Assembly (NCBI GenBank): GCA_934169415.1
Contig: CAKPNP010000004.1
Coordinates: forward strand, 1-49,966
Origin: an uncultured Bacilli bacterium
Lineage (GTDB): Bacteria > Bacillota_I > Bacilli_A > RF39 > UBA660
Reading direction: 5' to 3'
DNA length: 49,966 nt
The position numbers were made by a program, and so were the translations under genes. The notes under the pieces are model-generated. The model saw only the letters and a program-made list of their open reading frames with translations, was not told the origin of the DNA and did no database searches. This document shows, piece after piece, positions 27,473-34,921 of this stretch. The stretch's first letter is position 1; each line of letters starts with the position of its first letter.

Positions 27473-27901
27473 ATGTGTTTTACGATATCGAAAAAAGAAT
27501 ATAAGGGTAATATAACATATATAAGTGATTTAAAAGGATATAAAATTTCACCTAAAAATAAAATAGAAGGTGCAATACTAGTAGACGAACTTTTTATAGT
27601 TGATAAAAATTTAATAATAAATCTAATCAAAAAGAAAATAAGAGTAATGCTTACTTCTTTAGATGATGAATCGGATTCTGGAGATTCTAGAAAAGCATTA
27701 GGTGATTTGGAAAGGTATAAAAATATTATAAATAATAAATATTTAGAATATCTTCCAAGTAAGTATGTTTCTTTATTGGAACAAAAAATAAAAATATTAG
27801 AACGTGAATATAAAAATAATATTAAAGACCAAATAAAAAAAGAAGAATATAAAAAAGAAGTATCTAAAAATTATGATAATGAAATATCGAAGACAAGATA
27901 A
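27473..27901 (+). CDS. Uncharacterised protein following trmD
   Basis: 142 residues from ATG 27473, chosen because AGGAG (27459-27463) is at ideal distance; the ATG at 27464 is too close. The N-terminal ~60 residues look beta-rich and the C-terminal half is a long basic-acidic helix. The segment D-D-E-S-D-S-G-D-S-R is probably a flexible link. No recognised domain. Operon position suggests a role with translation or RNA modification, but nothing in the sequence shows it. Confidence 0.6.
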   Translation: MCFTISKKEYKGNITYISDLKGYKISPKNKIEGAILVDELFIVDKNLIINLIKKKIRVMLTSLDDESDSGDSRKALGDLERYKNIINNKYLEYLPSKYVSLLEQKIKILEREYKNNIKDQIKKEEYKKEVSKNYDNEISKTR

Positions 27902-27914
27902 ACTTGTTTTTTTC

Positions 27915-27943
27915 TTGAAAAAAATTAATTAATACTGTATAAT
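27915..27943 (+). promoter_or_regulatory. SigA promoter for pseudopilin gene
   Basis: TTGAAA (27915-27920), 17-base spacer, TATAAT (27938-27943) preceded directly by TG. RBS AAAGGAGG follows at 27957-27964. Confidence 0.85.
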
Positions 27944-27967
27944 TTGTTATAGAATAAAGGAGGATTT

Positions 27968-28339
27968 ATGAAGAAAGGTTTTACATTAGTTGAATTATTA
28001 GCTGTTATAATTATACTAGGATTACTTACTATTATTGCTATTCCATCTATAATTGGTATATTAAATAATGAAAAGGAAAATATTTCTGATAGTATGAAAA
28101 ATATTATAATTAATGCATCTAGTTTATATATTGAAGATAATAGTGGTGTGTATCCTAAAGTAAATAATAATGTATATTGTATTAAATTAGAAAGTTTAGT
28201 TAATGATAATAGATTATCTAAACCATTAAAAGATCCTGTAACAAACAAGGAAATTGATTTAAATAAGTATATTAAAGTATCTATTATTAATGATTTATAT
28301 AATTATGACATAGTAGATATTTGTACAGAATATAAATAA
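27968..28339 (+). CDS. Type IV prepilin / pseudopilin
   Basis: 123 residues. The N-terminus K-K-G-F-T-L-V-E-L-L-A-V is a perfect prepilin signal with cleavage after Gly7-equivalent and Glu at +5, then a long hydrophobic helix. The short C-terminal domain holds two Cys residues (V-Y-C-I and V-D-I-C-T) that could pair. It resembles ComGC/GspG-like major pseudopilins in size. It stands alone with its own strong promoter, far from any assembly gene. The second prepilin signal of the window is at 11579. Confidence 0.8.
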   Translation: MKKGFTLVELLAVIIILGLLTIIAIPSIIGILNNEKENISDSMKNIIINASSLYIEDNSGVYPKVNNNVYCIKLESLVNDNRLSKPLKDPVTNKEIDLNKYIKVSIINDLYNYDIVDICTEYK

Positions 28340-28402
28340 AGTACATTAGTATTTTATTTTTTTCTTAAATATGGTAATATATTAAAAGTTAGGGAGGTAA
28401 TT

Positions 28403-29998
28403 ATGCTTAAGGTAAGTAATTTAAGTTTAAGATTTAATACAAGAACATTGTTTGAAGACGTTAATATAGAATTTAAAAATGATAACTGTTACGGAATAAT
28501 AGGAGCTAATGGTGCTGGAAAATCAACATTTTTAAAAATATTATCAGGTAGTATTGAATCTACAAAAGGTGAAGTAATAAAGGGTAAGGATGAAAGAATA
28601 TCTATTTTAAGACAAAATCATAATGAATTTGATAATTATACAGTACTTGATACAGTAATATCAGGTAATGATAAATTATATAGTATTATGAAAGAAAAAG
28701 ATGCTTTATATATGAAAGAAGATTTCACTAATGAAGATGGTATTAGAGCAGGTGTGTTAGAAGAAGAATTTGCATCCTTAAATGGTTGGCAAGCAGAGTC
28801 TGATGCTTCTATTTTATTAGTTGGTTTAGGTCTTGATAATAAGTATCATAATTTATTAATGAGTGAGTTAAAAGATAAGGATAAAGTTAAAGTATTACTT
28901 GCAAGAGCTTTATTTGGAGATCCTGATATTCTTTTATTAGATGAACCTACTAATGGACTAGATTTAAAAAGTGTATTATGGTTAGAAGAATTTTTAATTA
29001 ATTTTAAAAATACTGTATTAGTAGTATCACATGATAGACATTTTTTAAATAAAGTATGTACTTATATGTTAGATATTGATTATGGCAAAATTACTTTATT
29101 TGCTGGAAATTATGATTTTTGGCGTCAATCAAGTGAATTAATTCAAAAACAAATGAAGGAATCAAATAAGAAAAAAGAAGATAAAATAAAAGAATTAGAA
29201 GACTTTATAAGAAGATTTTCAGCTAATGCTTCAAAGTCTAAACAAGCAACATCAAGAAAGAAAACATTAGAAAAAATAGTATTAGATGATATTAAACCCT
29301 CAAGTAGAAAGTATCCATATATAAGTTTTGATTTTGATAAAAATGTTGGTAAAGAAGTTATTTCTTTAGAAAAAATTAATTATGTAGTAGATGATAAAGT
29401 TATTTTAAAAGATGTTTCAATAAATGTTAGACCAGGTGATAAAATAGCGCTTATAGGAGATAATGAAATAGCAAAAACAGCTCTTTTAAGAATTATAAAA
29501 GGTGAAATTACTCCAACTAGTGGTGAGGTTAAAGTTGGAAGTAACGTTTTAATGAGTTATTTTCCAAAGAATCATGACGAATATTTTAAAGAAGATATTA
29601 ATTTAGTTGATTGGTTAAAACAATTTTCAAATAATAAGGATGATTCTTTTATAAGGGGATTTTTAGGTAGAATGTTATTTTCAGGTGATGAAGTTTTAAA
29701 ATCTAGTAAAGTTTTATCTGGTGGTGAAAAGGTAAGAAGTATGTTTAGTAAAATGATGCTTGAAAAAGGTAATTTATTATTACTAGATGAACCTACTAAC
29801 CATTTAGATATTGAATCTATTACTTCATTAAATGAGGGATTATCTAGATTTTTAGGAGTAGTTATAATTGCTACATTTGATCAAGAATTAATTGAGACTG
29901 TTTCAAATAGATTAATTGAAATAAAAAAAGATGGTACTATACGTGATAAGCAAATGTCTTATGCTGAATATATAGAAAAATTTGGTGAAAATGAATAA
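28403..29998 (+). CDS. ABC-F family ATPase (YkpA/YbiT-like)
   Basis: 531 residues, two ABC domains and no membrane segment, so a ribosome-associated ABC-F factor. Domain 1: Walker A G-A-N-G-A-G-K-S-T and Walker B L-L-L-D-E-P-T-N-G, but its signature region reads M-S-E-L-K-D-K-D-K, not LSGGQ. Domain 2: Walker A is G-D-N-E-I-A-K-T, with Ala for the last Gly, and the signature L-S-G-G-E-K is normal. Altered motifs of this kind are usual for the YkpA/YbiT branch as I remember it. The charged linker (about residues 245-300) is the P-site tRNA interaction motif. Probable role is translation quality control rather than antibiotic resistance. Confidence 0.85.
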   Translation: MLKVSNLSLRFNTRTLFEDVNIEFKNDNCYGIIGANGAGKSTFLKILSGSIESTKGEVIKGKDERISILRQNHNEFDNYTVLDTVISGNDKLYSIMKEKDALYMKEDFTNEDGIRAGVLEEEFASLNGWQAESDASILLVGLGLDNKYHNLLMSELKDKDKVKVLLARALFGDPDILLLDEPTNGLDLKSVLWLEEFLINFKNTVLVVSHDRHFLNKVCTYMLDIDYGKITLFAGNYDFWRQSSELIQKQMKESNKKKEDKIKELEDFIRRFSANASKSKQATSRKKTLEKIVLDDIKPSSRKYPYISFDFDKNVGKEVISLEKINYVVDDKVILKDVSINVRPGDKIALIGDNEIAKTALLRIIKGEITPTSGEVKVGSNVLMSYFPKNHDEYFKEDINLVDWLKQFSNNKDDSFIRGFLGRMLFSGDEVLKSSKVLSGGEKVRSMFSKMMLEKGNLLLLDEPTNHLDIESITSLNEGLSRFLGVVIIATFDQELIETVSNRLIEIKKDGTIRDKQMSYAEYIEKFGENE

Positions 29999-30812
29999 AA
30001 AAGTTTTAAATAGTACAACTTTATTAGAATTTTTGCAAGAAAATTTTACTGATTATTCTAAAAAAGATATTAAAAATTTTCTAAAATATAAAAGTGTACT
30101 AGTAAATAATAAAATAGTAACTAAATATGATTATATTTTAAAGGTAAATGATATTGTTTCAATTAATAAATATAATAAAGATGATAATATAAAAATATTA
30201 TACGAAGATGAATATTTAATAATTGTAGATAAACCTACTAATATATTGGTTGTAGATGCACCAAATAATAAAGATAAAACATTATATAATTTAGTAAGCG
30301 AATATGTTAAAAAGAAAAATAAAAACAATAAAATTTTTATAGTACATCGTCTTGATTATGAAACTAGCGGAGTAATTATATTTGCTAAAACTATGGATGT
30401 AAAAACTAAACTTCAAGATAATTGGGATAGTTTAGTTTTAAAAAGAAAGTATATTGCCTTAGTTAATGGTAAGGTTGGTAGTGGGACCTTTAAATCTAAT
30501 TTAAAAGAAAATAAAAATCACTATGTATATGAATCAAAGTTTGGTAAAGAAGCTATTACTATATATAATACTATTAAGACTAATAACAAGTATTCTTTAG
30601 TGGATATTGAAATTAAAACAGGAAGGAAAAATCAAATAAGAGTACAGTTTTCATCAAACAATACTCCTATAGTAGGTGATTTAAAATATGGTTACAAGGA
30701 TTTATATCATAATAGATTATGTCTTCATGCCTATGCGATAGAATTTATTAATCCTATAACTAATAAAACATTAAAAATTACTTCTCCAGTTCCTAAAAGT
30801 TTTAATATATAA
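29991..30812 (+). CDS. RluA-family 23S rRNA pseudouridine synthase
   Basis: 273 residues from ATG 29991; the TTG at 29982 is an alternative. An N-terminal S4-like RNA-binding domain (about 10-60) is followed by the synthase domain with H-R-L-D-Y-E-T-S-G, where the Asp is catalytic, and R-K-N-Q-I-R-V-Q-F, typical of RluA/RluC/RluD. The target uridine cannot be told. It overlaps the end of the ABC-F gene by eight bases, so both are co-expressed. A strong terminator follows at once. Confidence 0.85.
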   Translation: MNKKVLNSTTLLEFLQENFTDYSKKDIKNFLKYKSVLVNNKIVTKYDYILKVNDIVSINKYNKDDNIKILYEDEYLIIVDKPTNILVVDAPNNKDKTLYNLVSEYVKKKNKNNKIFIVHRLDYETSGVIIFAKTMDVKTKLQDNWDSLVLKRKYIALVNGKVGSGTFKSNLKENKNHYVYESKFGKEAITIYNTIKTNNKYSLVDIEIKTGRKNQIRVQFSSNNTPIVGDLKYGYKDLYHNRLCLHAYAIEFINPITNKTLKITSPVPKSFNI

Positions 30813-30837
30813 ATCAGGTAAAATTCCTGATTTTTTT
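30811..30837 (+). terminator. Rho-independent terminator
   Basis: AAATCAGG (30811-30818) pairs with CCTGATTT (30826-30833), 7-base loop, T-run after it. Confidence 0.85.
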
Positions 30838-30968
30838 GATTGAATAATAAGAATAATTGTTTATAGTTCTAATATGTAATCCATCTTATACCTTCTAACT
30901 ATATATAAAACTAGATTTTTCAATATCTAGAAAGGATTTTTATAACTGTTAAACTATGGTAATTATAT

Positions 30969-30995
30969 TAAAAATTTATTGCGAAGAAAATTTAC
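30969..30995 (+). repeat. 27-bp direct repeat, copy 1
   Basis: The sequence AAAAATTTATTGCGAAGA, continuing AAATTTACT, recurs at 33129-33155 with one base changed (A to G). It lies in the 300-base interval before the ASCH-RsgI gene. The GCGAAG core makes chance recurrence in this AT-rich DNA unlikely. The AAATTT arms can form a hairpin. The rest of 30838-31023 shows only a weak 5-bp hairpin (CTAGA...TCTAG). Confidence 0.8.
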
Positions 30996-31023
30996 TCTTT
31001 TCTACTGTTTTATGTATATAGTA

Positions 31024-31052
31024 GTGACAAGTAAGAACTTTTTAGTTATAAT
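31024..31052 (+). promoter_or_regulatory. Promoter for the ASCH-RsgI gene
   Basis: GTGACA (31024-31029), 17-base spacer, TATAAT (31047-31052). The leader is about 85 bases, ending in RBS GAGAGG at 31129-31134. Confidence 0.6.
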
Positions 31053-31143
31053 AATATTATTAGAGTGTTAGAATCTCTGAAAAAGAATAGTATAAAGAAT
31101 AAATTAAATATAATAAACTATTAAAATATGAGAGGTTGATATA

Positions 31144-32655
31144 ATGGGCTGTAAAATAAATGTTTCAAAAATAGAATTTAGAAAAATTAAATCAGGTAAG
31201 CAAACTGTTCTGGTTCGTTTAAATAATAGTGAAGATTTTAAAAAAATCAAGAATAATAGTAAAATAACTCTTCAAGTAAAGGTAGATAGATTTAATAAAA
31301 AAGTAAATGACATTAAATTTTATTCTAATTTAGATGAATTATCTAAAAATGTTGAAAAAAAAGAGTTAGGATTTAAGAAAAAAGAAAATTTTGATTATAA
31401 TAGTTTAATAGAAAATTACAATAATGATGATATAAAGAAATATGGATTTGTAGTTATAGAATTTAAGAAGAAAAAACATATATTTAGAAAAATATTATTA
31501 GTTATTATTCTGCTATTATTTGTTAAATATTTTATTAATAATTTTATAACTAATATAAAAATAAATAAATTTAAAGATAGTATTAACAACATTGAAAAAG
31601 AAAAAATCAGTTATGCATTTATAGAAATTAATCCATCATTTGTATTAGCCATTAAAAATGGCAAAGTTAATGATGTTGCCTGTTTAAATGATGATTGTAT
31701 TGAAATTTACAATGAAATAGATGTTAAAGGTAAAACTATTGATGAAAGTGTTAATAATCTATATAAACTATCTAAAGAAAAGGGATATGATACATCTAAC
31801 GGTGTTAAAATAAAAACTACCGATAAGATTGAAATTAAGAAAAAAGATTATATTTCTATTGAGTATATAGATAGTAGTACTAAAAGTAATCTGTTATCTA
31901 ATATTAAAAATAATGAACAAATAAAAAATAGCAATGATAATTATTATGCTAATCTTTGGGAAGAATTAAAAAAAGATAAAGATTATGGTATTGTTTATGA
32001 ATGTAATATGAATAATGAAGAATTGGAGTGTAATATAAAGAGAGATTTTGCTATTCATTCCTATACTGATGAAGAATCAAAAAGTATGACTGATAAAATA
32101 ACTATTGCTAGACTATGGAATACTGAAATAACACCTAAATTAAGTAAAATTGCAAGAGTTTTGAAAAAGTTTAATGTAGAAGTTGGCGTTGATAACGAAT
32201 TAGGTTTTATTATTAATCCAATTGGATATATATATATTAATGGCGTTAAGTATTCTACAGTAGTAATTCCCCAAACTACAGCTGATATTGAATATGATAC
32301 TAAGATAAGATGCGATATATATGGATTCAAATTAATTGATATTAATTTATTAAAACCAAATGCTATTCCAACACATATGATTTTAGATGATGGGGAAACC
32401 CCTGTAGATACGACTTTACATGAAAATAAATATTTTATTTGTGGAGAGTATAATTGTACTAAAAAAATAGATAGAAACCAATGGTATTGTGAATATAATG
32501 ATAGTGAAAAATATGGTAATTGGATTAATAAATACGAAACTATATATCAATTGTGTGATAATAATAAAAATAATTGTCATGATATTTCTTTTGATGAATT
32601 TGCTAATAATAATGAAATAATTCAAAGTGATGAATATAAAATAACTACAGAATAA
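31144..32655 (+). CDS. ASCH domain - membrane segment - RsgI-like ectodomain fusion
   Basis: 503 residues. Residues ~5-112 look like an ASCH (PUA-like) domain: I-K-S-G-K-Q-T-V-L-V-R-L near the N-terminus and D-D-I-K-K-Y-G-F-V-V-I-E-F at its end. The Lys and Thr used by YqfB-type ASCH amidohydrolases are not at equivalent positions, so binding rather than catalysis is likely. A membrane helix follows (~117-135). The outer part starts like the RsgI conserved domain: A-F-I-E-I-N163-P164-S-F, V-A-C-L-N, K-G-K-T-I-D-E-S and K-E-K-G-Y. RsgI proteins are reported to self-cleave at such an Asn-Pro bond. The C-terminal ~230 residues carry several Cys residues and are unknown. Here ASCH takes the place of the usual anti-SigI domain; no sigI is nearby. 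Confidence 0.65.
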   Translation: MGCKINVSKIEFRKIKSGKQTVLVRLNNSEDFKKIKNNSKITLQVKVDRFNKKVNDIKFYSNLDELSKNVEKKELGFKKKENFDYNSLIENYNNDDIKKYGFVVIEFKKKKHIFRKILLVIILLLFVKYFINNFITNIKINKFKDSINNIEKEKISYAFIEINPSFVLAIKNGKVNDVACLNDDCIEIYNEIDVKGKTIDESVNNLYKLSKEKGYDTSNGVKIKTTDKIEIKKKDYISIEYIDSSTKSNLLSNIKNNEQIKNSNDNYYANLWEELKKDKDYGIVYECNMNNEELECNIKRDFAIHSYTDEESKSMTDKITIARLWNTEITPKLSKIARVLKKFNVEVGVDNELGFIINPIGYIYINGVKYSTVVIPQTTADIEYDTKIRCDIYGFKLIDINLLKPNAIPTHMILDDGETPVDTTLHENKYFICGEYNCTKKIDRNQWYCEYNDSEKYGNWINKYETIYQLCDNNKNNCHDISFDEFANNNEIIQSDEYKITTE

Positions 32656-32688
32656 AAAAGATACTTTGAATTAAAAAAATATCATTTA

Positions 32689-32724
32689 AAATCAAGGATT
32701 GAATTAAAATCTTTGATTTTTTTA
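32689..32724 (+). terminator. Rho-independent terminator
   Basis: A 12-bp stem with one G-T pair (32689-32700 with 32708-32719), then a T-run. It ends the ASCH-RsgI transcript. Confidence 0.85.
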
Positions 32725-32858
32725 AAATCTGCTTAAAAATAATAAAAGTGCTACAATATAGAACAACTAAGGGGGAAAATAGATGTAAGACAAAGAATTA
32801 TATCATATATATTTAATAAATAATAAAGATAAAAAATGACAAACAAATATTATAATAA

Positions 32859-33059
32859 ATGTATGGGAAAAATCCACAAGCGAAGGTTAAAGTTGAAAGA
32901 TGTTTCAAAACAATAAAAGAAGGATGGATGTATGCAAAAGATTGGAACAAGTTTAAGACAATAGAAGAAATGTTTATGTATGAAGAAAGTAGTAAGATAA
33001 GCAGTGATAAAACAACAAGCTTTTTCCAATACTTTATTTTTATATCTATTTTTTCATAG
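32859..33059 (+). pseudogene. Decayed DDE transposase fragment
   Basis: A 66-codon frame whose first ~45 residues read K-N-P-Q-A-K-V-K-V-E-R-C-F-K-T-I-K-E-G-W, then D-W-N-K-F-K-T-I-E-E. This matches the end of rve/DDE transposases (consensus like A-K-G-K-x-E-R-x-F-R-T-x-K), where the Glu before Arg is the last catalytic acid. The first ~250 residues of a transposase are missing, no terminal inverted repeats were found, and the frame then runs into unrelated sequence. It is a remnant, not an active element. Assignment to an IS family is not possible by eye. Confidence 0.5.
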
Positions 33060-33128
33060 TTAGATTGTGAAAAGCCTAAGCTTTCAATTCCAGCTAAAAT
33101 CAACTGCCTATTCTAATATTATTTTATC

Positions 33129-33155
33129 AAAAATTTATTGCGAAGAAAATTTGCT
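33129..33155 (+). repeat. 27-bp direct repeat, copy 2
   Basis: Matches copy 1 at 30969-30995 in 26 of 27 bases, same orientation, 2160 bases apart. Its last bases (TTGCTT, 33151-33156) sit 19 bases before a TATAAT at 33176-33181, so the repeat could overlap a promoter. Confidence 0.8.
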
Positions 33156-33186
33156 TTTTTTGGCTAATGCCACAGTATAATTTTGG

Positions 33187-33312
33187 ATTTTCAGAAAAAC
33201 TTTTACATTCATTACTGTTTATAGTTGTATTTATAGTATTTTTTCATCACGTGTAGTTTTGAGATAATATGATTAAAAATGATAGAATTTAAAATTTTCT
33301 ATCATTTTTTTA
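33187..33312 (+). ncRNA. Possible ~125-nt small RNA
   Basis: No ORF of useful length lies here, yet a strong terminator (33275-33312) ends the interval and a possible promoter (TTGCTT 33151-33156, TATAAT 33176-33181, 19-base spacer) begins it. The RNA would start near 33188. The spacer is long, so the promoter is uncertain. The terminator could instead be a leftover from a lost gene. Confidence 0.3.
33275..33312. terminator. Strong terminator without an obvious gene
   Basis: A 13-bp perfect stem (33275-33287 with 33297-33309), 9-base loop, T-run. It has A-runs on the other side, so it could act in both directions. It insulates sufC from the upstream region. Confidence 0.8.
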
Positions 33313-33377
33313 AACTAAATACCGCTTTTTTACCCAATTTTTCCTATTTTATAGTATAATATTAATTGGTGAATAAT

Positions 33378-34154
33378 ATGGATGGATTAAGAATAGAAAA
33401 TCTATGTGTTGAAGTAGAAAACAAAATAATATTAAAAGATTATAATTTAGAAGTTAAAAAAGGTGAGATTCACGCTATAATGGGTCCAAATGGAACCGGG
33501 AAATCAACTTTATCTAAGGTTATTATGGGTGATGAAAACTATAAAGTTTTAAGTGGAAATATATATTATAATAATGAACTTATAAATAATATGACTACTG
33601 ATGAAAGAGCTTTAAAAGGTATATTTTTAAGTATGCAACTTCCTTTAGAAATAGAAGGAGTTACTAATGCTGATTTATTAAGAACTGCTGTTCATAATAA
33701 GGAAAAAGATGATTTTAAATTGTTTAATTTTATTAAAGAGTTAGACAAAACAGTTGAAACTTTAAAAATGGATAAAGATATGGTTCACAGAAGTATAAAT
33801 GTAGGATTTTCAGGTGGTGAACGTAAGAAAAATGAAATATTACAAATGTATATGTTGAAACCTTCTTTAATAATATTAGACGAAATAGATTCAGGGCTTG
33901 ATGTTGATAGCTTAAAAGTAGTAGCTAATCATATTATGGATTATTATAAAAAATATAATTGTGCTATTATAGTAATAACTCATTATCAACGTCTACTTGA
34001 TTATATAAAACCTGATTTTGTACATATTATGAAAAATGGAAATATAGTTAAAACAGGAACTTCTAGTTTAGTTAAAGAAATAGAAGAGTCTGGTTATGAT
34101 AAATTTAAATCTTCTAGTACATGTATCGTTAAGGAATTAATTAATAATGAATAA
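33378..34154 (+). CDS. sufC: Fe-S assembly ATPase SufC
   Basis: 258 residues from ATG 33378 (RBS GGTGA); the TTG at 33366 coincides with the predicted transcription start after TATAAT 33355-33360. ABC ATPase with Walker A G-P-N-G-T-G-K-S-T, the SufC-specific signature F-S-G-G-E-R-K-K-N-E, and Walker B I-I-L-D-E-I-D-S-G-L-D. The D-E-I-D-S-G-L-D motif separates SufC from transporters. It powers the SufBCD scaffold. It overlaps the next gene by eight bases. Confidence 0.95.
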   Translation: MDGLRIENLCVEVENKIILKDYNLEVKKGEIHAIMGPNGTGKSTLSKVIMGDENYKVLSGNIYYNNELINNMTTDERALKGIFLSMQLPLEIEGVTNADLLRTAVHNKEKDDFKLFNFIKELDKTVETLKMDKDMVHRSINVGFSGGERKKNEILQMYMLKPSLIILDEIDSGLDVDSLKVVANHIMDYYKKYNCAIIVITHYQRLLDYIKPDFVHIMKNGNIVKTGTSSLVKEIEESGYDKFKSSSTCIVKELINNE

Positions 34155-34917
34155 GATATTATTGAAAGATAATGGTTATGAGGTAATAAAAAGTGATAAT
34201 AAAATAGAAGCCGAAGTAACTTTAGATTATATTAATAAAATAAAAATTAATGTACTAGCTAATACTAAAGTTTATCTTATTTTTGATAGTTCAAACGAAA
34301 CAAAATACGATATTACTTTCAATTTAATGAAAAATGTAAGTTTAAATTTAATAGAAGTTAAAAAAAATAATAAAATTAAGATTTTATCTAAGTATAATCT
34401 TTTAGATAAAAGTTATTTAAATATAATAGAGGTTAGTGATATTTCTTCTATTAATGAAAGAAATATTATTAATTTAAATGGGATTAATTCTAAAGTTGAT
34501 GTTTTACTTAAAACAGTTTCAAAAAATCTAGAAAAATATGATTATACTATAAATCATAATAATAAAAGTACATATAGCAATATAACAACACAAGGTGTAA
34601 ATGTAAGTGGTAATCTACATTTTAATGTTACAACTATCATTCCTAATGGAAATAGTAAATGTGAAGCAAATCAAAATAATAGAATTATAAATCTATCTAA
34701 TAATGAATGTATAATAAGACCTAATCTACTTATTGATGAATATGATGTAGTTGCTAATCATAGTGCATTATTAGGGGGATTTAAACCTGAAGAGATATTT
34801 TATATAAATAGACTTGGAATAAATAAAGATATGGCTTCTAAGCTTTTAATAGAAGGATTTTTAAAAAGTAAATTACCAATTTCTTTATCAAATAATTTTA
34901 AAAAATATTGGAGGTGA
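34147..34917 (+). CDS. Short SufD/SufB-like Fe-S scaffold protein
   Basis: 256 residues, versus ~400-470 for SufD or SufB. Only the beta-helix core and C-terminal helices are present. The C-terminal signature is clear: D-V-V-A-N-H-S-A-L-L-G-G-F, then E-I-F-Y-I-N-R-L-G-I, then L-L-I-E-G-F. The His in A-N-H fits SufD, where SufB has a His-Glu-Ala. One Cys (K-C-E-A-N-Q) lies in the beta-helix. With no sufB or sufU nearby, this single short protein might serve as the whole scaffold with SufC, or it may pair with a SufB coded elsewhere. Confidence 0.8.
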   Translation: MNKILLKDNGYEVIKSDNKIEAEVTLDYINKIKINVLANTKVYLIFDSSNETKYDITFNLMKNVSLNLIEVKKNNKIKILSKYNLLDKSYLNIIEVSDISSINERNIINLNGINSKVDVLLKTVSKNLEKYDYTINHNNKSTYSNITTQGVNVSGNLHFNVTTIIPNGNSKCEANQNNRIINLSNNECIIRPNLLIDEYDVVANHSALLGGFKPEEIFYINRLGINKDMASKLLIEGFLKSKLPISLSNNFKKYWR

Positions 34918-34921
34918 TTTA

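Noticed and set aside
31144..32655. ASCH domain as an active N4-acetylcytidine amidohydrolase
   Set aside because: Aligned by the G-K-x-T motif, the Lys and second Thr of YqfB fall on Gln and Leu here.
32813..33103. 96-codon minus-strand hydrophobic ORF
   Set aside because: Overlaps the transposase-like frame, lacks an RBS, and its hydrophobicity is what antisense AT-rich DNA gives.
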